Source: an uncultured Flammeovirgaceae bacterium
Lineage (GTDB): Bacteria > Bacteroidota > Bacteroidia > Cytophagales > Cyclobacteriaceae
Direction of reading: 5' to 3'
Length of the DNA stretch: 8,268 nucleotides
NCBI GenBank assembly: GCA_946480685.1
Contig: CAMLLI010000142.1
Coordinates: forward strand, 1-8,268
The notes under the pieces are model-generated. The model was not told the origin of the DNA. It made no database searches and saw only the letters and a list, made by a program, of their open reading frames with translations. Position 1 is the stretch's first letter; each line of letters opens with the position of its first letter. The position numbers were made by a program, and so were the translations under genes. Below are positions 1 through 7,227 of this stretch, piece after piece.

Positions 1-2026
1 CGCCTCCAAATTGATGTGCATCGTCATTCATTTTAACCCATGTTGCTCCTTTATCTACGGATCTGAAAAGACCTCTTATACCATCCACCGTTCCCCATAT
101 AAATATAGCAGGATAAGAAGCAGACGAAATTGCTTTACCTATTCCGACAGCCTTGCAGTATGTTACTTTGGCAACTTTGGTATACGTAGCGCCATGATCA
201 GTAGAATATGTAAGACCATTATCAACCAACGGAACCCATAGATGTCCTTCGTATCCCGGAACGATGCGAATGAATGTGTTCGTCCAAGGTGTAGAGGTAG
301 CTCCCGGGTTGCCCCCGGCTGTAAAGCTGACGCCTTTGTTGGAGCTGACGAGCATCTCTCCATTGGTATTATATATATAGAAGTAATTACTATTGACAGG
401 GTCACCCACCGGGATAGCCCCGGTTACCGAGCTTCCGTTCACAGCTGTCCAACTCGCTCCGTTATCAGTGCTATAATATGTAGTTGAAGAGCCGTTGGGA
501 CAGTGAAGTATAGTACCACCGTCAGCACTCAGGGCGACTTTACCTTGCACGCCCTTGTTGGTTGCACAGCCTGTCCATGTAACACCCTGATCGGTGGAAT
601 AATAAACATGCGCCCCTCCGTCTGTTACCCGCACAAGTTTATTCGTATTCTTACCGGCATAAGCGATACCGCTGTTATTACCCTCACCCGGCTGATGAGT
701 TTGAGTCGGAAACGCAGTTATGTCTCTATGCACAAATCCCGATACATCGCCAAAAGCAGAAGCAAGCGGACCTCCCGGTATAGCTATAGCATCCAGAAGA
801 GCTGTTTCTTCAATGCCCTTCACATCAAATTTCCACGTGGGTGTTGCTGCTTCAATATTGCTGGTAGTAAGGATTCCCATTCCGCCCACGGTGCGCACTT
901 TTTTACTGTCCAACGGGTCAAACTCAGCACATTCAACCCAATGTGCCTGTCCACTGAACCACGCCCGGCCATTGTTATCATACTTACTGGTATTTCCGTT
1001 CTTCAGCGTCCAGGTGACTCCGCCATCGGCAGAGAAGTAAACAAAATCTCCCCAAGGCCCACCGTACATTTGATTTGTATACATACCGGTTGTTGCTACA
1101 ACTACCCGGTCAGCATTTGCCGGGTCGACACCAACACCGCCATAAGACCAACTATTACCAAATGGCGAGATATCCTTCCATACACCGGTAGCGGTGTTCA
1201 GTTTGTATAGTTTACCAGCTCCACTGGTCGCGGGTCCTTCGCTGTCAGCAAGTGTAAGATATAGGCTTGTGCCCTTCAATGCAGCACGATGCGGCATATA
1301 CCCGGTATCAGGAGAGATGTCTGTAAACGTAACACCACCATCGGTGCTCTTGTATATATTTGCTCCTCCCGTTCTGGAAACACCGATATAGATTGTTTTA
1401 GTAACGCCACCAGACGCACTGGCCGGATCGAACAGAACGAAACATATACCATTGTTATTGGGTGTAGTAGTTACACCATTCCAGGCCAGCGACCATGTAC
1501 TGCCGGCATCTGTACTTTTCCACAGTCCATTATACCTTGTTCCGCAAAACAGTATGTTACTGTTATTCGGATCAACCGTGAGCCGTTCACCATTACCACG
1601 CCCTAATCCATTACCATGTGTTTTAAACTTCGATGTTACATCGATAACTGTGAACGTATTTCCTTTATCTGTCGATTTCATTATGGCGGTCAAGCCACCG
1701 CTTGCATATGAAATGCCGCAGAGCATATAAATATTATTAGGACTCTGTGGGTCAATCGCCAACGACTCTACACCCGACAATCCGCCCTGGCTGTCGGGGA
1801 GCCAATCCATAAACTGTACCCAACTATCGGCCGCTGCATCCCACCGATAAGCACCTCCTACATCTGTGCGGCAGTATACATCACCGGTTTTCTGATCGGA
1901 TATTATACCGGTCACAAATCCACCACCACCAATAGCGACTATATTACTTTTGAACTGAGCAAGCGTTTCAAAACCACAGAAGAAAAAAATACATATATAT
2001 AGCCGTATAAATATTCGCACATTCAT
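1..2026 (-). CDS. Secreted GH74 xyloglucanase-type glycoside hydrolase, C-terminus cut by window edge
   Basis: The frame is open from an ATG at 2026 to the window edge, giving 675 visible codons and no stop. Residues 1-23 form a signal peptide with a Phe/Ile-rich core, probably cleaved at LA|QF (A23|Q24). The mature protein opens with the GH74 hallmark VAIGGGGFVTGI followed by CRTDVGGAYRWD; D55 matches the family's catalytic base. FGDVSGFVH places the second catalytic aspartate, the acid, at D427. Nine Asp-box (BNR-like) repeats of the type S-T-D-x-G-x-T-W have their Asp at about residues 120, 173, 229, 334, 479, 521, 563 (Asn here), 610 and 658, as expected for the two seven-bladed propellers of GH74. 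The visible end, DDAHQFGG, is a conserved segment near the end of the catalytic module, so only the last blade and any C-terminal sorting or binding domain are missing. Known for the family: inverting cleavage of the beta-1,4-glucan backbone of xyloglucan. Endo or reducing-end exo action cannot be decided from what is visible. The leader is A/T-rich with no clear Shine-Dalgarno. It lies 84 bp after the GH2 gene and is probably third in the operon. Confidence 0.93.
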   Translation of the reverse strand, partial: MNVRIFIRLYICIFFFCGFETLAQFKSNIVAIGGGGFVTGIISDQKTGDVYCRTDVGGAYRWDAAADSWVQFMDWLPDSQGGLSGVESLAIDPQSPNNIYMLCGISYASGGLTAIMKSTDKGNTFTVIDVTSKFKTHGNGLGRGNGERLTVDPNNSNILFCGTRYNGLWKSTDAGSTWSLAWNGVTTTPNNNGICFVLFDPASASGGVTKTIYIGVSRTGGANIYKSTDGGVTFTDISPDTGYMPHRAALKGTSLYLTLADSEGPATSGAGKLYKLNTATGVWKDISPFGNSWSYGGVGVDPANADRVVVATTGMYTNQMYGGPWGDFVYFSADGGVTWTLKNGNTSKYDNNGRAWFSGQAHWVECAEFDPLDSKKVRTVGGMGILTTSNIEAATPTWKFDVKGIEETALLDAIAIPGGPLASAFGDVSGFVHRDITAFPTQTHQPGEGNNSGIAYAGKNTNKLVRVTDGGAHVYYSTDQGVTWTGCATNKGVQGKVALSADGGTILHCPNGSSTTYYSTDNGASWTAVNGSSVTGAIPVGDPVNSNYFYIYNTNGEMLVSSNKGVSFTAGGNPGATSTPWTNTFIRIVPGYEGHLWVPLVDNGLTYSTDHGATYTKVAKVTYCKAVGIGKAISSASYPAIFIWGTVDGIRGLFRSVDKGATWVKMNDDAHQFGG

Positions 2027-2028
2027 TC

Positions 2029-2059
2029 TAATTTTTAAATTAATTAGTAGTAAAAATTA
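2029..2059. repeat. AT-rich inverted repeat in the leader of the GH74 gene
   Basis: The 84-bp gap between the GH2 stop and the GH74 start contains perfect 8-bp arms, TAATTTTT at 2029-2036 and AAAAATTA at 2052-2059, separated by 15 bp. It ends three bases upstream of the GH74 ATG and so covers its ribosome-binding region. The stem is all A/T and would be weak, so it is not a convincing intrinsic terminator. It may simply reflect the A/T-rich leaders common in Bacteroidota, or modestly affect translation of the third gene. The rest of the gap shows no promoter-like motif on the minus strand. Confidence 0.3.
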
Positions 2060-2110
2060 ACTGAGAACAGACCTTCGATAGACAGTGATGCATACATGAA
2101 GTACTATCTC

Positions 2111-4552
2111 CTAAGGCATATATGTTTTTATAGTGAGAACAGCTTGCGACAATCCCGGTGATGTAACCGTGAGCTTGACATCGCCCGTGCTGTGTGTACT
2201 TCGAACAACAACCAACGCGCGTCCGTGCCACGCTTTGCGTGTGTCGCCTATATATAGTTGGTAGTCTTTCAGATCGGCATTATCAACTCCGGCAATTATA
2301 CCAGGGCCTTCAATTTGGAAATGCAGGCGATTGGTAGCTGTGGGTTGAAGTATACCATTCTTATCTGTGATCTCTACTGTAACGTAAGACAAGTCTTGTC
2401 CATCGGCGGTTATTTCTTTTCGGTCTGCCGTTAACTTGATTGTGGCAGCATCGCCTGCAGTCTGCAATGTGGTTGATTCTACTTCCTTACCATTCACTAC
2501 TGCAACTGCTTGTAATATGCCGGGTGAGTACGGCACATCGAATGTAGCTTTATACTCCTGTTCACTAATTGTGGCGCGTTCGCCAATCAACGTATTGTCC
2601 AGGTAAAGCCTGACTTGGGGATACTTCGAATATACTTCCACCTGTATCGTTTTGCCTTCGAAGCCTGGCCAGTTCCAGCTCTCCCACGTTGGCCAAACCG
2701 ACCACCATGTTTCTTTTATTTCGAGCGGCTTGGGTTCCGGTTCACGAACCGCTATATATAGTTTCTCGGTATTATTATAGAGCATGCTCCGGTAATGTGA
2801 TATAGGTTTCCGCTGGCCAATCAGATCTATATCACCACAGTATGCCCCGTGCCACGGAAATAATTCATTTTCCCAGTGTTGTCCCGGAGCTTCGCCTGAA
2901 TAATACCAGCGGCCTATACCAGACTCGCCCAAATAATCCATAGCGGTCCATACAAAATCGCCTATGACATAACTGTTATTTTCGACCAGCTTCCAATTCG
3001 TAAAAGCATCGCGCGGATATGACTCGGTGTGAACTATAATACGTGACGGCACGCGCACATGGTCTGCCGGTGCGTTGAACAAATGGTAATTATACCCGGC
3101 AACATCATGCACAGCCATAAGCGAATCAAACTTTTCCCATTCCTTACCATTTTCAACGATAGCAGATGTTACCGGTCGCGATGCATCCATTTTCTTGACT
3201 TCGTCTGCCAGCATCTTCGCAGTCTTCGTAGCATCCGGGCGTCCTCTTTCGGGGATCTCATTACCTATACTCCACATAATGATCGATGGATGATTACGAT
3301 CACGCAGAACCATTGCTTCCAAATCGCGCTTCCACCAGTCGTTAAAGTGCCGGGCGTAGTCAAACTTATTCTTGCCTATTTTCCAGCAGTCGAATGATTC
3401 ATCCATTACCAATAAACCTAACCGGTCGCACGCATCGAGGAATGCTTCGGATGGTATGTTGTGCGATGTTCTTACGGCATTGAAACCCGCTGCTTTCAGT
3501 AATTCAACTTTGCGCTCTTCGGCACGATCAAACGCAGCAGCACCGAGGCAACCATTGTCATGGTGCACACAGCCACCGTTTAACTTTATAGTTTTACCAT
3601 TGAGCTGAAAGCCATTTTGTGCGGTAAATTTTACAGATCGTATACCAAAGCTGGTTTTTGTTTCGTCAGCTATATTCTTGCCCTTTACTTGCACCAGTGC
3701 CTGGTATAGATCCGGAGTTTCAGGAGACCACAGCAGGGGGTTTGCTATCGTCAGTGTTTGTATAACTTCTTTTTCGCTATTCGCCAGGAGTTCAACTTTT
3801 ACCTGACCGCTACCTGCTGTTTTAGAATTCTTATTCAGAAGCGAAGTTTTAACAACCACGTGCTGAACAGAAGATGTTTCGTTCTTTACCAATGTCTTTA
3901 CCTGCACGGTTGCTTTCTGCGAAGTGACCTGAGGAGTGGTAACAGAAACACCCCAATGCGCCACATGCACCGGGTCGGTAACCATCATCCAAACATGACG
4001 ATATATACCCGAACCACTATACCAGCGACTGTTTACGTGCTGTGAATTATCAACCCGAACCGCGATAACATTTTCTTTACCGAATGCTATATAAGGCGAG
4101 AGATCATAACGGAAGGATGAATAGCCATAGGGATAAACACCCAATGATTTTCCATTGACAAAAACTTCGGAGTTCATGTAAACACCTTCGAAGTATATAG
4201 ATACTTTTTTTGCTTTCCAGTTTGCAGGAACGCTGAAAGTCTTCCGGTACCATGCTTTGCCTGCGGGAAAATATCCACCACCCCCTGCTGTTGGATTTTT
4301 AGGAGCAATTTCTCCTTCTATACTCCAGTCGTGCGGCAAGTCAAGTTTACGCCAGGCTGCATCGTTATAGTCTGCTTTACTGGCTGCTACAGTATCACCG
4401 AGGAAGAATTTCCAATCGTTGTCAAACAATTGCTTTCGCTCATATATACCCTGGCTTTGGGCTGCACACGAAATGCCGCTCACGATAATGAAAAACATCA
4501 AGGTATATGCTTTAGCGCAAACATAATTATTGCATATAGTAATCATTCGCAT
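2111..4552 (-). CDS. Secreted GH2 beta-galactosidase with DUF4982-like and C-terminal Ig-like domains
   Basis: An 813-residue GH2 enzyme, retaining, most likely a beta-galactosidase. The frame could extend upstream to 4639, but that would overlap the GH42 gene and place 29 extra residues before the signal peptide. The ATG at 4552 (or 4546, two codons later) directly precedes a good signal sequence, with likely cleavage at CAA|QSQ (A31|Q32). C29 is preceded by G-I-S, a poor lipobox, so a lipoprotein is less likely. Approximate domains: jelly-roll sugar-binding domain 41-191 (starting QLFDNDWKFFLGD), Ig-like domain 194-306, TIM barrel 311-571, DUF4982-like domain 596-661 with the family's WNWPGFEGK stretch, and an Ig-like C-terminal domain 704-813. 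LNGGCVHHDNG opens the barrel. MWSIGNEIPERG gives the acid/base E432; E510 in HTESYP is the probable nucleophile. It starts 56 bp after the GH42 stop. Beside GH74, release of galactose from xyloglucan side chains is a reasonable inference, but GH2 also contains beta-glucuronidases and mannosidases, so substrate is not proven. Confidence 0.9.
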   Translation of the reverse strand: MRMITICNNYVCAKAYTLMFFIIVSGISCAAQSQGIYERKQLFDNDWKFFLGDTVAASKADYNDAAWRKLDLPHDWSIEGEIAPKNPTAGGGGYFPAGKAWYRKTFSVPANWKAKKVSIYFEGVYMNSEVFVNGKSLGVYPYGYSSFRYDLSPYIAFGKENVIAVRVDNSQHVNSRWYSGSGIYRHVWMMVTDPVHVAHWGVSVTTPQVTSQKATVQVKTLVKNETSSVQHVVVKTSLLNKNSKTAGSGQVKVELLANSEKEVIQTLTIANPLLWSPETPDLYQALVQVKGKNIADETKTSFGIRSVKFTAQNGFQLNGKTIKLNGGCVHHDNGCLGAAAFDRAEERKVELLKAAGFNAVRTSHNIPSEAFLDACDRLGLLVMDESFDCWKIGKNKFDYARHFNDWWKRDLEAMVLRDRNHPSIIMWSIGNEIPERGRPDATKTAKMLADEVKKMDASRPVTSAIVENGKEWEKFDSLMAVHDVAGYNYHLFNAPADHVRVPSRIIVHTESYPRDAFTNWKLVENNSYVIGDFVWTAMDYLGESGIGRWYYSGEAPGQHWENELFPWHGAYCGDIDLIGQRKPISHYRSMLYNNTEKLYIAVREPEPKPLEIKETWWSVWPTWESWNWPGFEGKTIQVEVYSKYPQVRLYLDNTLIGERATISEQEYKATFDVPYSPGILQAVAVVNGKEVESTTLQTAGDAATIKLTADRKEITADGQDLSYVTVEITDKNGILQPTATNRLHFQIEGPGIIAGVDNADLKDYQLYIGDTRKAWHGRALVVVRSTHSTGDVKLTVTSPGLSQAVLTIKTYMP

Positions 4553-4608
4553 GTATATTATTTCGTATTTATATAAGTAAATATCTGAACAGCCGCATGG
4601 GGCCACTC

Positions 4609-6792
4609 CTATTTTGATTCTATAACCGCGACATCCCAAGCCTTTAGTATCAGAGATTTACCCTTTTGAATTGGCTGGCTTGTAAGCAGGTTAACACCAT
4701 CTCCATATTGGTAAGGGAAAGACTGCTCAACCGCTGAAAAATTATAGTAGAAATGAAGATTCTTTCCACTGTTGCTCACACCATGCTTTACTTTTATTTT
4801 ATCCGGCAACGCCACATCGGCAAGAAGATTCCGCTCACCGAGTGCTGATGTGAGTATACTTTTTATGATACTTTCAGAAGGTACAGTTCCAAAGTACGTC
4901 ATCGCGCCTTTGCCGCTGTTATTCTTTACGATAGCCGGATATACTCCGAAAAAAGGATGATCATAAAATGCGAGCGGTCTGGCAGTAGTCGTTTGTAAAA
5001 ACTCAGCCCATTGCTCGGTATAGTTCTGATCTTTCGCCTGGAACGGATCACCTTTTAATGGAACAGGCGAACGCAACGTTGAAAATTCCTGGTACGTAAA
5101 GCCGGCAGCTTCAGCAAGACCTGCAGGCATTGTCTGGTGTCTCACGGCACCGTATTCGTCACAAAAGCCACTCTTCACAGTAGCGATAAGATGTCCGCCA
5201 TTTTTAACGTACGCATTAAGTCTGTTCAACATGGAATCGCTTGCTATATATAGCGAGGGTACAATCAGCACCTCGTAGCGACTCAGGTCTTCTGTGTTAT
5301 CAAAAACAAAATCTACTTCGACATGGAGATCGTACAACACTTTATAAAATCTGGCAAGTATCTTTTGATACGCACCATCCGCATCCCACGGTCCGGTTTC
5401 AGGACCTTTAAAATTGTTATCGAAGCGCTGAAGGTTGATCGCTATATCTGAATCTTCGCTGAAGAGAATCGCCACTTTATTATTCTTCCGGATGTTGACC
5501 AGCTTCTTACCTAGCTTTTCACGCTCATGACCAATGGTGCTTATCTCCTTGTATATTCTTCCGGGCTTCAGATCATGAGGAAGTATGCCTCGCCAGTATT
5601 GTTCTATACCATTGTGCAGCGAGTGCCAATGCCAGTATGAAACCAGGTTGGCGCCTGAACCTATATGCGCGTAGTAATTTAGTCTGAGCTGCCCATCATA
5701 AGGAGGAAACTGTTCTCTTGAATTCCAGCCGATCGATGCAGCATTGGTTTCCGGAACCAGGTAGTTCTTTCTTTTTAAGGAACGCGTAAAATCTCCCTGC
5801 ATGGCGATGCGCAGTCCATCCGACTTATCCTGGTCGTAGTGGTATATATTTACACCGGCATAGTCAAGTATAGCGGAAACAGCTTTCTGATCTAAGTCAC
5901 TCCGAAGCGCCCCTGCAAAATCGTGCATCACAAATTGAGATGCGCCTTTATACTTTCTGACCATAGCCGCCTGCCACGAAAGAAATTCCGTTACCGTTAC
6001 GCGCTGATAGCGTGTCCACTCCAACCTGTATCCGGGATGGTTGAATCCACTGGCCGGATGTAGTTCATCCCAGCTGTTGATGGCCTGCCCCCAATAGTTG
6101 AGTCCCCATACTTTATTTACCTTGCCGACTGTCTCAAATTTCTTTTTTAGATACTCTATATATTTAACGTGGTTATCGCGATCATCCGGCCACTTGGAGT
6201 GTGTCTCATTATCAATCTGATACCCGATAACTGCAGGATGTGTTTTATAATGTTCTACGATTCGCTTAATAACCCGTTGGCTATAATATAGGTATATAGG
6301 ATTGGTGAGATCTACATTTTGCCGGATTCCATATTTAAGCCGCTGTCCATTCTCCTGCATGGCGGTTATCTCCGGGTACTTATGGTATAGCCATGCGGGA
6401 ATAGAATAGGTAGGTGTTCCCATTATTACTTTTATACCGGCCTTATGCATGGCATCTACCACCCTGTCCATCCAGGCAAATTCAAACTCTCCGTCACGCG
6501 GCTCCCATAGCTGCCAGGTAGACTCCCCTAACCGAACATAGTTGATGCCGGCTTCTTTCATCAAGCGAACATCTTCTTCAAGTCGCTCGTACGGCATATA
6601 CTCATGGTAGTAAGCTACGCCAAACAAGATCTCATCAAATGCGTAAGGCTGCGCGCTCGTCATAAAACTGCTGCCCGTGCAGATCAGAAGAAGCAATCCG
6701 ATTACACATTTTTTGAAACATCCCGGAAGCGTCAGGTAGGCGTCTAACAAAGTCGTCATCGTATAAATCAGTAAAGCTTTAGGTAGCCCCAT
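4609..6792 (-). CDS. Secreted GH42 beta-galactosidase
   Basis: A 727-residue GH42 family enzyme, hydrolysing beta-D-galactosides with retention. Residues 28-47 look like a signal peptide (KK, then VIGLLLLIC), with likely cleavage at TSA|QP (A47|Q48). The start is uncertain. The ATG at 6792 has an A-rich leader (CCAAAAAAC) typical of Bacteroidota but gives a long n-region; the in-frame ATG at 6759 gives a more ordinary one. The TIM barrel runs from about 54 to 430, opening FDEILFGVAYYHEYMP and RLGESTWQLWEP. IGYQIDNETHS provides the acid/base E196, and YLVPETN the probable nucleophile E348; their spacing of 152 residues is normal for GH42. The conserved YWHWHSLHNGIEQYW and GILPHD segments follow. 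A Rossmann-like trimerisation domain spans about 437-640 and a small beta domain ends the protein, so it looks full length. It is the first gene of the minus-strand group. Many GH42 enzymes are cytoplasmic and act on oligosaccharides; export here suggests action in the periplasm or outside. A related activity such as alpha-L-arabinopyranosidase cannot be excluded. Confidence 0.92.
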   Translation of the reverse strand: MGLPKALLIYTMTTLLDAYLTLPGCFKKCVIGLLLLICTGSSFMTSAQPYAFDEILFGVAYYHEYMPYERLEEDVRLMKEAGINYVRLGESTWQLWEPRDGEFEFAWMDRVVDAMHKAGIKVIMGTPTYSIPAWLYHKYPEITAMQENGQRLKYGIRQNVDLTNPIYLYYSQRVIKRIVEHYKTHPAVIGYQIDNETHSKWPDDRDNHVKYIEYLKKKFETVGKVNKVWGLNYWGQAINSWDELHPASGFNHPGYRLEWTRYQRVTVTEFLSWQAAMVRKYKGASQFVMHDFAGALRSDLDQKAVSAILDYAGVNIYHYDQDKSDGLRIAMQGDFTRSLKRKNYLVPETNAASIGWNSREQFPPYDGQLRLNYYAHIGSGANLVSYWHWHSLHNGIEQYWRGILPHDLKPGRIYKEISTIGHEREKLGKKLVNIRKNNKVAILFSEDSDIAINLQRFDNNFKGPETGPWDADGAYQKILARFYKVLYDLHVEVDFVFDNTEDLSRYEVLIVPSLYIASDSMLNRLNAYVKNGGHLIATVKSGFCDEYGAVRHQTMPAGLAEAAGFTYQEFSTLRSPVPLKGDPFQAKDQNYTEQWAEFLQTTTARPLAFYDHPFFGVYPAIVKNNSGKGAMTYFGTVPSESIIKSILTSALGERNLLADVALPDKIKVKHGVSNSGKNLHFYYNFSAVEQSFPYQYGDGVNLLTSQPIQKGKSLILKAWDVAVIESK

Positions 6793-7108
6793 GTTTTTTG
6801 GGGATGGAAAGTAAAGTGTTCCAAGACTTGCAGACGGGTTCGAAAGATCGCAGATTAGGTTACCAAAAGTCTCTCCTGCGTAAAACAGCCCATTTCAACT
6901 AAAACAACCTGTAAGATTTATACCCTATGTGCGGCAACCGTGTATAGCGACAAAGCAAACGCTGTGGGATACGAAGGACATACCGTCAATATTCGTCACA
7001 AGCATCCACATTGCATGAAGTAATATTTCGGACGTTTTAGTTGTCAGAACAATGATCTCAGAAAGGTGCATGAATAGTCTCGGACGAGGTTGCACTATAT
7101 CCGCCAAC

Positions 7109-7136
7109 TTTTTTGTATCCCGGCATTTTTTTGTAT
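7109..7136 (+). repeat. Two direct copies of TTTTTTGTAT, 18 bp apart
   Basis: The 10-mer TTTTTTGTAT occurs at 7109-7118 and again at 7127-7136, the second copy preceded by one more T. Each ends its T-run with TTTG. The second supplies the proposed -33 box of the sensor promoter, so the first could be a duplicated promoter element, a regulator half-site or coincidence of T-tracts. Confidence 0.4.
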
Positions 7137-7160
7137 TCGCCTCAAGGGTCTCGATGTTTG
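7130..7160 (+). promoter_or_regulatory. Bacteroidota-type -33/-7 promoter candidate for the sensor gene
   Basis: TTTG at 7130-7133 is followed after exactly 19 bases by GATGTTTG at 7153-7160. The housekeeping consensus known from Bacteroides and Flavobacterium is TTTG, about 19 bases, TAnnTTTG; the only mismatch is G for the first T of the -7 box. Transcription would begin near 7167, leaving a leader of about 60 nt before the ATG at 7228, a normal arrangement. TTTG is a short motif, so chance is possible. Confidence 0.45.
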
Positions 7161-7227
7161 CAGTCTATTCTATAAATCTATAGCAGAACCGGATTTAAGC
7201 AATATACACCATCCTAACCTTAAAAAG

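Larger units (their letters stand above)
6793..7227. other. Divergent intergenic region between the hydrolase operon and the sensor gene
   Basis: These 435 bp separate two genes transcribed away from each other, so the region should hold promoters for both. On the plus strand a Bacteroidota-type promoter pair is visible and is listed separately. On the minus strand I found no pair of comparable quality. A 60-codon minus-strand frame at 6925-7107 has no signal, domain or plausible start context and is not called. No tRNA, riboswitch, strong hairpin or mobile-element end was recognised. Unlike the gaps inside the operon, this one is long enough for regulator-binding sites. Confidence 0.6.

Noticed and set aside
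503..1210. 235-codon plus-strand frame opposite the GH74 gene
   Set aside because: It is antisense to a well-supported GH74 reading frame, and its translation is Cys/Ser/Arg-rich with no recognisable domain.
2040..2231. 63-codon minus-strand frame across the GH2 stop and the gap
   Set aside because: It overlaps the GH2 3' end in another frame and has no leader or homology-like features.
4553..4639. Upstream extension of the GH2 gene to an ATG at 4639
   Set aside because: It would overlap the end of the GH42 gene and put 29 extra residues with no signal-like character before the true signal peptide.
2248..5253. Three identical palindromes CTATATATAG (2248-2257, 2752-2761, 5244-5253) as possible operator sites
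   Set aside because: All three lie inside the GH2 and GH42 genes and each encodes Leu-Tyr-Ile in frame, so they are explained by the TAT-ATA codon-pair habit.
6864..6871. Minus-strand -7 box GACTTTTG as a promoter for the hydrolase operon
   Set aside because: It matches nAnnTTTG, but the expected -33 position holds AATG rather than TTTG. The pair is too weak to call, although the operon promoter must lie somewhere in this gap.
6940..6965. Short inverted repeat AGCG / CGCT as a possible hairpin in the divergent region
   Set aside because: Only four contiguous paired bases are present and the flanks pair imperfectly; it is within what chance gives.
6925..7107. 60-codon minus-strand frame in the divergent gap
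   Set aside because: No leader, signal, domain or composition supports it, and it sits where promoters are expected.
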